A stretch of DNA of 64,000 nt from Sulfuriferula sp. GTDB lineage: Bacteria; Pseudomonadota; Gammaproteobacteria; Burkholderiales; Sulfuriferulaceae. Below are positions 1 to 9,401 of the stretch, piece by piece. The DNA is taken from the NCBI GenBank assembly GCA_031291235.1, contig JARLJL010000004.1, positions 24,249-88,248 of the forward strand, read 5' to 3'. How positions within the stretch are numbered: position 1 is the first letter of the stretch; each line of letters begins with the position of its first letter. Below the pieces are notes generated by a model. That model was not told the DNA's origin and did not search any database. It worked only from the letters and a program-made list of their open reading frames with translations. Position numbers and translations under genes: made by a program.

Positions 1-399
1 TCAGAGGCTGGGCGTATTCTCGCCGGCATGCGTTTTTTCATACAATTGCTGACAGGAAATGCAGCGTACGGCAGCCGGATAAGCCACCAGCCGATCGAAA
101 GCGATGCGATTGCCGCAATCGAGACAGACGCCGTAAATATGATCCAGCATGCGTTGGCGCGCGGCCTCGATATCACGCAGTTCGTGAATTTGCCTGTCTA
201 TCATGGCCACATGCAAATCCGCCAAGGCGTCGGCAATTGCCGCATCGCCCGGATCGGCAGCCGCATTACCGATAATTTCCGCATATTGTTGTTGTCCAGA
301 CTGCTCCAGCGCGTCGCGCACTTCTTCCAGCAATGTCCAGTAACGTTGATTCAGCAGCTGTTCCAGCCATAATTGCTGCGTCTGTGACAAACCATTCAT
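1..399 (-). CDS. TraR/DksA-family C4 zinc-finger protein
   Basis: This is a complete 132-residue protein whose stop codon is the first three bases of the window. It has a helical N-terminal half and a C-terminal C4 zinc finger with Cys92, Cys95, Cys113 and Cys116 (CLDC and CISC pairs). The segment DPGDAA at residues 49-54 fits the DxxDxA tip motif that DksA inserts into the RNA polymerase secondary channel. Known family members modulate transcription initiation together with ppGpp. A role as a DksA-like regulator here is inferred. It is shorter than classical DksA (about 150 residues), so it is probably a paralogue rather than the main DksA. Confidence 0.85.
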   Translation of the reverse strand: MNGLSQTQQLWLEQLLNQRYWTLLEEVRDALEQSGQQQYAEIIGNAAADPGDAAIADALADLHVAMIDRQIHELRDIEAARQRMLDHIYGVCLDCGNRIAFDRLVAYPAAVRCISCQQLYEKTHAGENTPSL

Positions 400-690
400 A
401 TCATCCCCCGATTACCAGCAATTCAGCCGGCCTGTTCAGCCTGAAGTTCAACCATATCGTGCAGGTGCCGTTACGCAGATGCTCGGGGGGCTCCGACTCA
501 ATCGAGTTCAAACCGGTTTAATCGGGGCCTCCCGATTTCATTATAGTAGGTGTCCGCAACAGCATCAGAACCATTCGCGGCATATATTCAGACGCATGCC
601 GGTATGGTATAAAGCAGATGCATGCTAATTACGCGCCCAACGCAGCATGCGCCTTCACTCGACCAAACCGATAAACCGTCACTCGTCCCT

Positions 691-1887
691 ATGCCCCACC
701 GCAAACCGCAACGCGCAACCCTGGCCATGTTATTGGCCGGCTTGTCGACTTTAGGTCCGTTCTCCATCGACACTTACATGCCGTCGTTTCCTGCGATACA
801 GGCAAGCCTGCACGCGACGCCGCTGCAGGTACAACAGACGCTGAGCGTGTATTTGTTCTGCTTTGCGGTGATGATGCTGTTCCACGGCTCGTTCTCCGAC
901 TCGTTCGGACGGCGCCCTGTCATACTCGGCTCGCTGGTGGCATTCGTACTGACCTCGATCGCCTGCGTCTTTGCCAACGACATCAATACCCTGATTATTT
1001 TCCGCGGCTTGCAGGGCCTGTCTGCCGGCGCAGGGCTGATTGTGGGCCGGGCGATCATCCGCGATTTATATGCCGGCGCCGAGGCGCAGCGCCTGATGTC
1101 GAAAATCACCATGATGTTCGCGATCTCGCCTGCCATCGCGCCGATAATCGGCGGCTGGCTGCACCTGATGTTCGGCTGGCATGCAGTATTCGTATTCATG
1201 GCTGGATTGGGCTTGCTGCTGCTGGTACTGAGCTGGCGCTATCTGCCGGAGACCCATCCGCTGGCCGGACGCCATCCGTTCTCGATGAGGCCGCTGATAG
1301 GCAATTACCATCAGGTTGCCAGCCATCCGCATTTTCTGTTGCTGGCGGGCACGGTAGCGCTGCATTTTGCCGGATTTTTCCTCTATATCGCATCGGCTCC
1401 GGTGTTCGTGTTGCAGACCCTGCATCTGCATGAAGACCAGTTCGCCTGGCTGTTTATCCCGGCCATCACCGGCGTGATGATAGGCGCGTTCCTGTCCGGA
1501 CGGCTGGCCGGGCGCATTACGCAGCAGCAAACCGTGAAATACGCCTATATGCTGTTGCTGAGCGCCGCTGCGATCAACCTCGCCTACACCAGCGCATTCG
1601 TCCCGGCGTGGCCTTGGGCGATCCTGCCGATAGCCCTGTACGGCATGGGCATGTCGCTGGCGATGCCGAGCATCACGCTGCTCGCGCTCGACCTGTTCCC
1701 GCAGCACCGCGGGCTGGTGTCGTCGATGCAGGGCTTTGTGCAAACCATGCTCAATGCCGTCGTCGCCGGCATCGTATCGCCCATGCTGTCGTTTTCGCCC
1801 ATTTATCTGGCTGTCGGGATGATGGGATTTCTGTTGCTGGGACGTATCACCTGGCAAATCTATCGCGTCGTGGAAGCGCCGCAGTAA
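691..1887 (+). CDS. Bcr/CflA-family MFS drug efflux transporter
   Basis: This is a major facilitator superfamily protein of the Bcr/CflA drug:H+ antiporter subfamily, with about 12 hydrophobic segments. The first helix carries the subfamily signature STLGPFSIDTYMPSFPAI. The loop between helices 2 and 3 has the MFS motif SDSFGRRPVILG. The reading frame is open from an ATG at 622, but the ATG at 691 puts about ten residues before helix 1, as in relatives, so 691 is preferred. Neither start has a clear Shine-Dalgarno sequence. Substrates such as bicyclomycin or chloramphenicol are known for relatives and cannot be read from this sequence. The gene is divergent from the zinc-finger gene and appears monocistronic. 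Confidence 0.88.
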   Translation: MPHRKPQRATLAMLLAGLSTLGPFSIDTYMPSFPAIQASLHATPLQVQQTLSVYLFCFAVMMLFHGSFSDSFGRRPVILGSLVAFVLTSIACVFANDINTLIIFRGLQGLSAGAGLIVGRAIIRDLYAGAEAQRLMSKITMMFAISPAIAPIIGGWLHLMFGWHAVFVFMAGLGLLLLVLSWRYLPETHPLAGRHPFSMRPLIGNYHQVASHPHFLLLAGTVALHFAGFFLYIASAPVFVLQTLHLHEDQFAWLFIPAITGVMIGAFLSGRLAGRITQQQTVKYAYMLLLSAAAINLAYTSAFVPAWPWAILPIALYGMGMSLAMPSITLLALDLFPQHRGLVSSMQGFVQTMLNAVVAGIVSPMLSFSPIYLAVGMMGFLLLGRITWQIYRVVEAPQ

Positions 1888-2049
1888 GCAGGCAATATCC
1901 AGCCTGCGGGCCGTTCGCTGCCGGACTTTGATTGCATGAAGTGAAACGGTTTCGCCCCTCTTTTCATCGTCTGGAGATGTCAGGGTTTGTCCTATATTGA
2001 GAATCGGTTCATTCCGTTTTTTCAACTTGATAAACTTAAGGAGCACAAC

Positions 2050-2421
2050 ATGTCATGTAATATGAGTCAAATAGGTTCCGGCAACGCCATGGCTTTAATG
2101 CAATCGCGCATGGCCAATGCCCAATCCTGCGCCCAGTCCAGCGGTACCGGTTCATTCTCGTCTGCCGTCGCGCAGGCTTCGTCCAAGGTATCCGACATGC
2201 TGGCGACCGCATCCAGCCCGGAATCCGTACAGAAACGCCAGGAAGCATTAACCTCGCTGAAAAGCCTCTACCAGGATTACCAGTCCGGCGCGAATATTTC
2301 CCAGGCAGCGCAAAGCCTGTCCGGTAACAGTTACGCGTCGATCAACGATTACCTGCAAGCACTGTCGCAGACTGCAGGTCAAAGCGTTTCAACCGGCAGC
2401 AGCATCAGCACCACCGCCTGA
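2050..2421 (+). CDS. Small Ser/Ala/Gln-rich protein of unknown function
   Basis: This 123-residue protein is not one I recognise. The start at 2050 is chosen because an AAGGAG ribosome site lies about 7 bases upstream; an in-frame ATG at 1987 has none. The protein is low in complexity and rich in Ser, Ala and Gln. Two Cys lie near the N terminus and a third about residue 27, and no signal peptide or membrane segment is visible. The composition suggests an amphipathic helical middle (about residues 40-95) with a flexible Ser/Thr tail. The gene stands alone between an exporter gene and an aldo/keto reductase gene, followed by a terminator-like hairpin. Confidence 0.6.
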   Translation: MSCNMSQIGSGNAMALMQSRMANAQSCAQSSGTGSFSSAVAQASSKVSDMLATASSPESVQKRQEALTSLKSLYQDYQSGANISQAAQSLSGNSYASINDYLQALSQTAGQSVSTGSSISTTA

Positions 2422-2442
2422 TTGAACGGCAAATCGCCATAG

Positions 2443-2475
2443 CACCGGACCTTCGCGTGGAGGTCTGGTGTTGTT
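2443..2475 (+). terminator. Terminator-like hairpin after the small protein gene
   Basis: A 10-bp inverted repeat (CACCGGACCT pairing with AGGTCTGGTG, one G-U pair) encloses an 8-base loop and is followed by TTGTTG. It sits 20 bases after the stop of the small Ser/Ala-rich gene and before the aldo/keto reductase gene. The T-tract is imperfect. Confidence 0.5.
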
Positions 2476-2555
2476 GCATACGGCTTTATCCGCCGAAACC
2501 ATGCGTCGCCCACAGGTGATAGAATTATCCTTTAGCTACGCACGGGATGACACAC

Positions 2556-3593
2556 ATGGACTATCACCAACTCGGCACCAGCGAACTCAAGGTCTCTGCC
2601 ATTTGTCTGGGCACCATGACCTACGGCCAGCAGAATACCGAATCCGAAGCGCACAGCCAACTGGATTACGCACGCGAACTGGGCATCAACTTTATCGACA
2701 CAGCGGAGATGTACCCCGTCCCGCCGCGCGCCGAGACTTATACCCGCACCGAGACCATCGTCGGTAACTGGCTCAAACACCAGCCGCGCGATCAGGTCAT
2801 ACTCGCCACCAAGGTTTCGGGCCCGCGCCGCGCCATCGAGTGGATACGCGGCGGCCCCAAGGCGCTGGACCGCAGCAACATTCGCGCCGCCATTGAAGGC
2901 TCGCTCAGCCGTCTGCGCACCGACTATATCGATCTCTATCAATTGCACTGGCCGGAACGCAACGTGCCCATGTTCGGCCAGTACCAGTTCGACCCCACGC
3001 AGGAAAAGGCATGGGTACCCATACGCGAGCAACTGGAAGTGCTGGCGGAGTTGGTGCAGGAAGGCAAGATCCGCTATGTCGGCGTCTCCAACGAATTTGC
3101 CTGGGGCGTCATGGAATTCGTGCGCCTTGCCAACGCGCACAATCTGCCGCGCATCGCCTCCATCCAGAACAGCTACAGCCTGATCAACCGCGGATATGAA
3201 TTCGGGCTGACCGAGATCGGCTATCGCGAACAGATCAGCCTGCTGGCCTATTCTCCGCTGGCTTTCGGCTACTTGTCGGCCAAATATGCAGACAACCCCA
3301 AAGCATCCGGTCGTGTCACCGATTTTCCCGGATTTGCCCAGCGTTACGAGAAACCGAATGTCCAGCCTGCCGTGGCGGCTTACGCCGAATTGGCGCGCAA
3401 ACACGGCCTGACCCCGGCGCAACTGGCACTGTCGTTCGTCTACCGTCGCTGGTTCGTCGGTAGCACGATTATCGGCGCAACCAGCATGGCGCAACTTGAG
3501 GAAAATATCTCGGCCTGGGACAAGCCGTTAAGCGCCGAAATCATGACGGAGATCGAGGGTATCCACTTGCGCTATATGAACCCGGCGCCGTGA
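2556..3593 (+). CDS. tas: Tas-like NADP(H)-dependent aldo/keto reductase
   Basis: This 345-residue TIM-barrel aldo/keto reductase closely resembles Escherichia coli Tas. The N terminus reads MDYHQLGTSELKVS with GLGTMTYG-like residues after it, followed by FIDTAEMYPVPPR containing the catalytic Asp and Tyr. The catalytic Lys is in ATKVSGP and the His in QLHWPERN. The C terminus GSTIIGATSMAQL fits the NADP-binding end of the barrel. The ATG at 2556 matches the family start; an ATG nine bases upstream (2547) would add only three residues. The physiological substrate is unknown. The gene is solitary and is followed convergently by a minus-strand signalling gene. Confidence 0.87.
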   Translation: MDYHQLGTSELKVSAICLGTMTYGQQNTESEAHSQLDYARELGINFIDTAEMYPVPPRAETYTRTETIVGNWLKHQPRDQVILATKVSGPRRAIEWIRGGPKALDRSNIRAAIEGSLSRLRTDYIDLYQLHWPERNVPMFGQYQFDPTQEKAWVPIREQLEVLAELVQEGKIRYVGVSNEFAWGVMEFVRLANAHNLPRIASIQNSYSLINRGYEFGLTEIGYREQISLLAYSPLAFGYLSAKYADNPKASGRVTDFPGFAQRYEKPNVQPAVAAYAELARKHGLTPAQLALSFVYRRWFVGSTIIGATSMAQLEENISAWDKPLSAEIMTEIEGIHLRYMNPAP

Positions 3594-3638
3594 TATTGAA
3601 TTGGAATAGGCTGCGGGCTTGCTGCAGCCGGTAATGAA

Positions 3639-6600
3639 TCAGAGCGTTAAGGTGCTAAGCGGCCGCGACATTTCTATGCCGTAGCCCTGCGCGTAATCCA
3701 CACCTATGTCACGCAATATATCGATAATAGCGTCGTTCTCGACGTATTCGGCTATGGTTTTCAAGCCGAAGGCATGACTGACCTGATACATGGATTTGAC
3801 CATGGCAAAATCGGTAGGCGATTTTGCCAGCCCGCGGACAAAAGCACCGTCTATTTTCAGGAAATCCACATTGAGATTCTGTAAATAGGCAAACGACGAA
3901 TAGCCGCTGCCGAAATCATCCAGCGAAAAACGGCAACCGAAATTGCGCACGGTTTCGATAAAACGTTGCGCCAGTTCGAGCCGGCTGATCACTGCCGTTT
4001 CCGTAATTTCGAAAATAATCTTGCTGGCCGGAATCAGCTTCGCCTGCAACGTCTGCGAGATGTAATCCAGTATCTTTTCGTTTGCCAGCGAGTGTCCGGA
4101 CAGATTGATGGAAATCCCGCCTATCGCATCCAGCTTCTCGCCCTGCGCGCGCAGCCAGTCGAAACTTTGCTGCAACACCCACAAATCGATATCTGCCGAA
4201 CGATTCCATTTCTCCGCGGCCAGCACGAAATCCTGCGGCGTAGCGGTTAGCTGCTTGTCCAGGCCCAGCAGAATCTCATAATGCGGCAGCAGCCCGTCGC
4301 CGCTGCCGATAGGCTGTATACGCTGACAGCGCAGGAACAGCAAATGATCGTCCATCACCTGATCCATGGCGCCGGCCCACTCGAACAGGGATTGCTCGTG
4401 CATGATCTGTTCACTGTCCGCTGCATAGACCTGCACGCAATTGATGCCGTGCGCCTTGGCCGCCACACAGGCCGAACCGACGCTCTTCAACAACTTGGAA
4501 ACGCTGTTGATGTCATCCCTGATTTGCGCGACCCCCACATTGACGCCGATAGAAAACTGTCGACCCTGGCAACTGATGCGTTGTTCCCCGATGATGGCGA
4601 CTATCGCCTGCATGGCTGTCCGGGCTGCTGCTATATCGCTGTCATGCAGCAATATAGCGAATGTATTTTCACCCAGCCTGGCAAAAGTATCGGTCGGCTT
4701 GACCTCATTAGCAATCACACCTATCAACGACATGAGCGAAGCTTCGGCCTCTTCGGTATCGCAATTATGGTAGAGCAGATCAAGCTGGTCGAACATCAGC
4801 ATGCATAATACGTCATGCCGCTGCAGCAGTTCGTCGCTGGCAAAAATCTGTTCCAGCCTGGTCACCATGCCTTTGCGATTCAGCAAACCGCTACCGGCAT
4901 CATGGGTAGCCTGCTGATATACGCGCTCGTATGCGTTGAGCATGATCTTGTGAGCGGAGCGTTCCATGAACGGAATATCGTACTCCGGCAAACGTACGAC
5001 TTGCCCTGCGGCCATATCTTGCGCCAGCAGCCATTGCGGAAATTCGCGTATGGTCGTGGCAGAGCGGCTGGCAAGCACGAACTGCTTGCCCGAACGGCTC
5101 AGCCACACCAGCTGATACGGCACAGCAACATCGTCTATCATCACCCCTAGCCAGTTACCCTGACGCAACAGATTGACGCCGGTAGACTCGAGCATGGACT
5201 GATCGGGCGCGTTTTCAGCTGGCGTTTCAGGCAGCGCGATATCGAGCTGCTCGCGCTGTTCGCAAGCGAACCGGATCTGCTCGACCTTGCTCTTGCGGAT
5301 TTCTTCTACCGGCGTCAGCAGATTACCCAGAACCTGATTGACCTCATCGAATACGCCGGGCTTGCCCTCGAACTGATCGACTATCTGATTGGCCAGCATA
5401 TTCAGCAGGCGCTGCAACTGCGGGTCGAAAATCTTGCCCATATCGTCGGCCGCAGCATAAAACCGTTCCAGCAAATTGACGGTCTGTTGCGCAGGATGAT
5501 CGCTGGATTTGAGGAAATGCTCGTCCATCAGCGCCAGCTTGAGCAAAGTCAGCTCGATTTTCTTGAGCAGGCTGCGTATATCCGAATTCAGCGCGTCGTC
5601 GGACAGCGGGCTGCTCAACATCTCGTCGAACAAATGGATGGAATTAAAGAACCGATCCTGCATGGGCGCGTTCTCAAATTGCGGCAACGCATTAACCAAT
5701 TGATGCTTGATCGACGTCTCATCGACAGGCTGACCGCTGGCGCGCTGTTGCTGAATCATATTGAGCACAGACAGAATCTGATTCAGGTTCTCAGTGCTTG
5801 CCGTATCGCCAGCCCCGGCATACGCGTTGTCGGCCAATGTCTCGCCGACAGCGGGTACGGTCCCGGGATTGGCAGCCGCCAGCAATTGATGCATGGCCGG
5901 AATAACGCTACCCGGCCAGATGCCCGCAGGCGCTGTACCAGCCGGCAGCCCCTGTAATTTATCCGAGATAAGCTGGTAATCCTGTTCGCTATCCGCACGA
6001 TTCTGCAGCAGATGGAAATGCGCCAGCAAATGATGCAGGGCATAATCCTGCGTCGGCTGCCCCATCTGCTGCAACCCGGCCGCTTGTGGAAAACCGTATG
6101 CCGGCGCGGACAAGCCGGCCGCTGGCGGCATCAGCGGCACACTGCTTTTCGCATGCAAATACTCTTCCAGAGACATCGCTGTAGCGCGGCTACCTCCGGA
6201 CAGCGAGGGATCGGCGACAGCAGTCGGGGCGGTGGGTGCAGCCGGGGATGCCGGTGCCGGTTTGACCGAGGCGGCTGGGGCACGATTTTGCGGCAGCTGG
6301 ACGAATGCCAGCGTCTCGTTGAGCTCGCGATACAGATCTCCCAGGTACACCATGACGGCTTCCTGGAATGTCTTGTAGAGCAGCGACTTGAGCTGATGCT
6401 GGAAGTCATGCCCGGACAGCAGCTCACGAAACGTCTGGAACATGTAATGCGGTCCGAACGGATTGGCGTTCGTGCTCAGCCTGGTACCAACCAGCACTTC
6501 GTAACGCGACTCGAACTTGCCGACTTCGAACGCATATTCCTGATTCAGCTTGTTCACCATTTGCGACACCGCCAGCCAGTCGTCGAATTCATCGACGTCC

Positions 6601-7250
6601 ACCAGCGACAACGATAACGATTGGCTCGCCGCCGCCTCGGCCGTTTCGTCCGCGACGTCCCGGTTCAGATAATCATCGTTGAGATAAGCCGCTGTTATTT
6701 GACTACGTTGTGCAGCGACGCGCGGATAAGCATTGTGCAGTATCCAGCGTTCTTCCAGACTGCCGGCCTGTTCCGCAGAAAACGCCAGCTTCGCGCCCAG
6801 ACTATTATAAAAATGCTCGATGACATGCGCGATGAAGGATTTGAACTGGACATGGCATTGTGCCAGCGCCGCAGCAGCCTGCTCCTTGCCGTACAGGGGC
6901 GGCGTTGCGGCAGCGGCCTGCCGCTTCGGCTGATTGGTCAACGACACCATATCCCGATAAGCATCGGCCGGAAAATGCTCAACAGCAATGCCGACAGACA
7001 GCTCGCTTGCACGGACAACCCGACCTGCAATCCGATATTGCGTTGTCATGGCCAGATTGGGCCTGAACTCGATGGTGACCGATTGATTGAGCAAAGCGCC
7101 GGTACCGACAGGGCTGTTCGCCGCAAACAGCACCCCATTGGGAGAAAAATCCCGAATTTCTCCTGTTATCGAACCGGTATGCGGACTCGATAAGCTGGCT
7201 GGCTGAATAACGGTGATACGCCTGAAGCGGCGTCTTTGTACTGTGTACAT
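3639..7250 (-). CDS. PilZ-DUF1631-GGDEF(degenerate)-EAL cyclic-di-GMP protein
   Basis: This 1203-residue cytoplasmic signalling protein has four regions. Residues 1-110 form a PilZ domain with the c-di-GMP motifs RRRFRR (6-11) and DFSPNG (34-39). Residues 115-760 are DUF1631-like and helical, broken by an Ala/Pro-rich linker near 325-355. Residues 775-945 form a GGDEF domain whose active-site loop reads LGENT (859-863), so it is probably not a cyclase. Residues 955-1203 form an EAL domain with EIL (993-995), NLS, EITE (1081-1084), DDFG (1111-1114), Lys1132 and Glu1168, which look competent for c-di-GMP phosphodiesterase activity. The inferred role is a c-di-GMP-responsive phosphodiesterase. 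No membrane segment is visible. Confidence 0.87.
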   Translation of the reverse strand: MYTVQRRRFRRITVIQPASLSSPHTGSITGEIRDFSPNGVLFAANSPVGTGALLNQSVTIEFRPNLAMTTQYRIAGRVVRASELSVGIAVEHFPADAYRDMVSLTNQPKRQAAAATPPLYGKEQAAAALAQCHVQFKSFIAHVIEHFYNSLGAKLAFSAEQAGSLEERWILHNAYPRVAAQRSQITAAYLNDDYLNRDVADETAEAAASQSLSLSLVDVDEFDDWLAVSQMVNKLNQEYAFEVGKFESRYEVLVGTRLSTNANPFGPHYMFQTFRELLSGHDFQHQLKSLLYKTFQEAVMVYLGDLYRELNETLAFVQLPQNRAPAASVKPAPASPAAPTAPTAVADPSLSGGSRATAMSLEEYLHAKSSVPLMPPAAGLSAPAYGFPQAAGLQQMGQPTQDYALHHLLAHFHLLQNRADSEQDYQLISDKLQGLPAGTAPAGIWPGSVIPAMHQLLAAANPGTVPAVGETLADNAYAGAGDTASTENLNQILSVLNMIQQQRASGQPVDETSIKHQLVNALPQFENAPMQDRFFNSIHLFDEMLSSPLSDDALNSDIRSLLKKIELTLLKLALMDEHFLKSSDHPAQQTVNLLERFYAAADDMGKIFDPQLQRLLNMLANQIVDQFEGKPGVFDEVNQVLGNLLTPVEEIRKSKVEQIRFACEQREQLDIALPETPAENAPDQSMLESTGVNLLRQGNWLGVMIDDVAVPYQLVWLSRSGKQFVLASRSATTIREFPQWLLAQDMAAGQVVRLPEYDIPFMERSAHKIMLNAYERVYQQATHDAGSGLLNRKGMVTRLEQIFASDELLQRHDVLCMLMFDQLDLLYHNCDTEEAEASLMSLIGVIANEVKPTDTFARLGENTFAILLHDSDIAAARTAMQAIVAIIGEQRISCQGRQFSIGVNVGVAQIRDDINSVSKLLKSVGSACVAAKAHGINCVQVYAADSEQIMHEQSLFEWAGAMDQVMDDHLLFLRCQRIQPIGSGDGLLPHYEILLGLDKQLTATPQDFVLAAEKWNRSADIDLWVLQQSFDWLRAQGEKLDAIGGISINLSGHSLANEKILDYISQTLQAKLIPASKIIFEITETAVISRLELAQRFIETVRNFGCRFSLDDFGSGYSSFAYLQNLNVDFLKIDGAFVRGLAKSPTDFAMVKSMYQVSHAFGLKTIAEYVENDAIIDILRDIGVDYAQGYGIEMSRPLSTLTL

Positions 7251-7355
7251 GGCGGTTTTGAAGATATGTCCGGGATATCTTGATGCCGTGTATTATTAAG
7301 CAAAAATAATGCAGCGTATACAGTGACAGTCAGGTTGTTGCCGGATACCTGCATC

Positions 7356-8291
7356 TTATAGCAGGATAGCGCCATCCTCGCCCCAGGCCGGCGGCACGAT
7401 AAAGCCCCGCGTCGCTTCCTGCCAACCCGTCGTTTGCAGGTCCAGTCCCGCAAGCAGCAACGGTGCAGCGCCTGCCGCAAAATGCGCTGCCAGCAGCGTC
7501 ATGCACTCGGATTCGGTCAGCAAATCCGGCGTATCGGCAGTACCGGCGGGAGACAGCCAGTGCAGTCTGTCCAGCACCAGCCAGCGTAAACCGGGGGGGA
7601 GACAAAAATCCGCTGCCGACCAGCGCATCCACCAGCCTGCGAGATGCGCTGCCGAAATACCCGTGGCCGGGGCTGCCATATGCTGCGCCGGATAGAACAG
7701 CCAGCCTTTCAGCAACGCGCGCGCACGTACACCGGCAGCGGACGCCGGCAGAATCTCGGCGAGCGCTGCGGCACCAGCCGGCGTTTGCGACAATTGCAAC
7801 TGCTTGTCGTGCAGCTGCGTCACTTTCAAATCCAGACGGTCGTGCAGCATAGGACCGACATATCCGGCGAACCCGGCTGCCGCATCGACTTGCAGGTAGA
7901 ATTTCACCGCGACTTCCCAATGCTGGCAATTACCTCCTGTACTATCGCACCACAGCAGATCGAATTCGCCCGTCACGTTACGGCCGGATTTGACTATCCG
8001 GTTGGCCGCAAACCAGGCCGTATCAATCAAATAGGTGAACCAGTAACCGAGCAGAACTTCAAAGTAGCGCCCCAGACGATGAGGGTTACGCGCTGCTATC
8101 CAGGCATGCAATGCCTCCGGCTGCCGGTCCAGCGCCAGCAATTGCGGCATGGCGCGAGACAGCAATAACTGACATTCGCCATCGGGAATTATCCACTCCG
8201 CATCGGCCAGCAGGCCGGGCGCCGCCATCGCCCACACCAGATCGCGCACTTGCGCATCCCGGAACCGGCCGAGGCAGCTAGCGAATTCCAC
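7356..8291 (-). CDS. DUF1853 family protein
   Basis: This 311-residue protein resembles DUF1853, a family without an established function. A cluster of conserved-looking acidic and basic residues runs through the first half: RYFEVLLGYW (Glu78), GEFDLLW (Asp111) and HWEVAVKFYL (Glu126, Lys130). The spacing recalls PD-(D/E)XK nuclease folds, which is only a suggestion. The C-terminal half is Ala/Leu rich. The gene starts 3 bases after the stop of the Rieske oxygenase gene, so the two are probably co-transcribed. A 105-base gap separates it from the c-di-GMP gene downstream. Confidence 0.72.
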   Translation of the reverse strand: MEFASCLGRFRDAQVRDLVWAMAAPGLLADAEWIIPDGECQLLLSRAMPQLLALDRQPEALHAWIAARNPHRLGRYFEVLLGYWFTYLIDTAWFAANRIVKSGRNVTGEFDLLWCDSTGGNCQHWEVAVKFYLQVDAAAGFAGYVGPMLHDRLDLKVTQLHDKQLQLSQTPAGAAALAEILPASAAGVRARALLKGWLFYPAQHMAAPATGISAAHLAGWWMRWSAADFCLPPGLRWLVLDRLHWLSPAGTADTPDLLTESECMTLLAAHFAAGAAPLLLAGLDLQTTGWQEATRGFIVPPAWGEDGAILL

Positions 8292-8294
8292 GTC

Positions 8295-9401
8295 TCAGGG
8301 TAAATACGGGGACAGCTGGCGCCGCATGAATTCGTGAAAATGCACCATGCCGTCTTCCATCGGCGATTGATACGGACCGGCTTCGTCGCGTCCCTGCTGA
8401 TACAGGGCGCGGCGCCCGGCGTGCATGCGGCGGCAGATTTCATCGTCCTCGACGGCGGTCTCGGCATAGGCTGCCTGCTCCGCTTCGACGAATTCGCGTT
8501 CGAACAGGGCAATATCTTCCGGGTAATAAAACTCGATCACATTGCGGCAAGTCTCGATGCCGGTAGGGATGATGGTGCTGATGACCAGCACATGCGGATA
8601 CCACTCGACCATGATATTCGGATAGTAAGTCAGCCAGATCGCGCCCTGCTCCGGCACGGCGCCGTTGCGGTACTGCAATACCTGCTCCTGCCATTTCTCA
8701 TAGACGGCGCTGCCGGATTTGCTCAGGCCGCGCGCCACGCCAACGGTTTGCACGCTATACCAGTCGCCGTACTCCCACCGCAGATCGTCGCAGGTAACGA
8801 AATTGCCGAGGCCAGGATGGAACGGCGCGACGTGATAATCTTCCAGATACACTTCGATAAACGTTTTCCAGTTGAAGGCGTAGTCTTCAACCATCACCCG
8901 GTCCAGCATATAGCCGTCGAAATCCAGATTCTGCGTCACGCCCAGCTTTGCCAGATCGGCCGCCACATCACGCTGACCGTTGAACAGCAGCCCGTTCCAG
9001 TTCTGCAACGGGGTCTTGCCCAGATCGAGGCAGGGATTGCCGGGAAAATGCGGTGCGCCAAGCAGCTTGCCGTCCATGTCGTAAGTCCAGCGGTGCAGCG
9101 GACAGACGATATTGCGGGCATGACCGCGGCCTTCGTACATCAATGCCTGACGATGACGACAGATGTTGGACAGCATTTCCACGCCGTTTGCGTTACGCAG
9201 CAGCATGGCTGCCTGATCGACCGTATCCAGCACATGATAGTCGCCGACGTTCGGCACCATCAATTGATGGCCGATGTAACCGGGGCCGTTTGCAAACAGA
9301 TGCTGCAGTTCCAGTGCGTAAATATCGGGATCGAAATACCAGCTGACAGGTAATTGCGGAGTAGTGTGCGTCAATTGTGACGCGACAGCCAAATCGGACA
9401 T
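8295..9401 (-). CDS. Rieske non-heme iron oxygenase, alpha-subunit type
   Basis: This 368-residue protein has the two-domain layout of ring-hydroxylating oxygenase large subunits. The Rieske [2Fe-2S] ligands are Cys81, His83, Cys100 and His103 (CRHR and CPLH). The catalytic domain begins around residue 170 and has NWKTFIEVYLEDYHVAPFHP, with His190 and His195 as likely mononuclear iron ligands. No beta subunit, ferredoxin or reductase gene is adjacent, so the electron donor is unknown. Relatives include aromatic-ring dioxygenases and choline-type monooxygenases; the substrate cannot be deduced. It is the first gene of a minus-strand pair with DUF1853. Confidence 0.85.
   Translation of the reverse strand: MSDLAVASQLTHTTPQLPVSWYFDPDIYALELQHLFANGPGYIGHQLMVPNVGDYHVLDTVDQAAMLLRNANGVEMLSNICRHRQALMYEGRGHARNIVCPLHRWTYDMDGKLLGAPHFPGNPCLDLGKTPLQNWNGLLFNGQRDVAADLAKLGVTQNLDFDGYMLDRVMVEDYAFNWKTFIEVYLEDYHVAPFHPGLGNFVTCDDLRWEYGDWYSVQTVGVARGLSKSGSAVYEKWQEQVLQYRNGAVPEQGAIWLTYYPNIMVEWYPHVLVISTIIPTGIETCRNVIEFYYPEDIALFEREFVEAEQAAYAETAVEDDEICRRMHAGRRALYQQGRDEAGPYQSPMEDGMVHFHEFMRRQLSPYLP

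Noticed and set aside
510..519. AAACCGGTTT palindrome between the zinc-finger and exporter genes
   Set aside because: A single 10-bp palindrome with no second site or matching regulator is too weak to call an operator.
1066..2046. 326-codon minus-strand open frame over the exporter gene
   Set aside because: It is Arg/His/Gln-rich, shows no domain and covers a well-supported MFS gene.
8334..9353. 339-codon plus-strand open frame opposite the Rieske gene
   Set aside because: The Rieske and iron-site motifs are on the minus strand; the opposite frame shows no domain.
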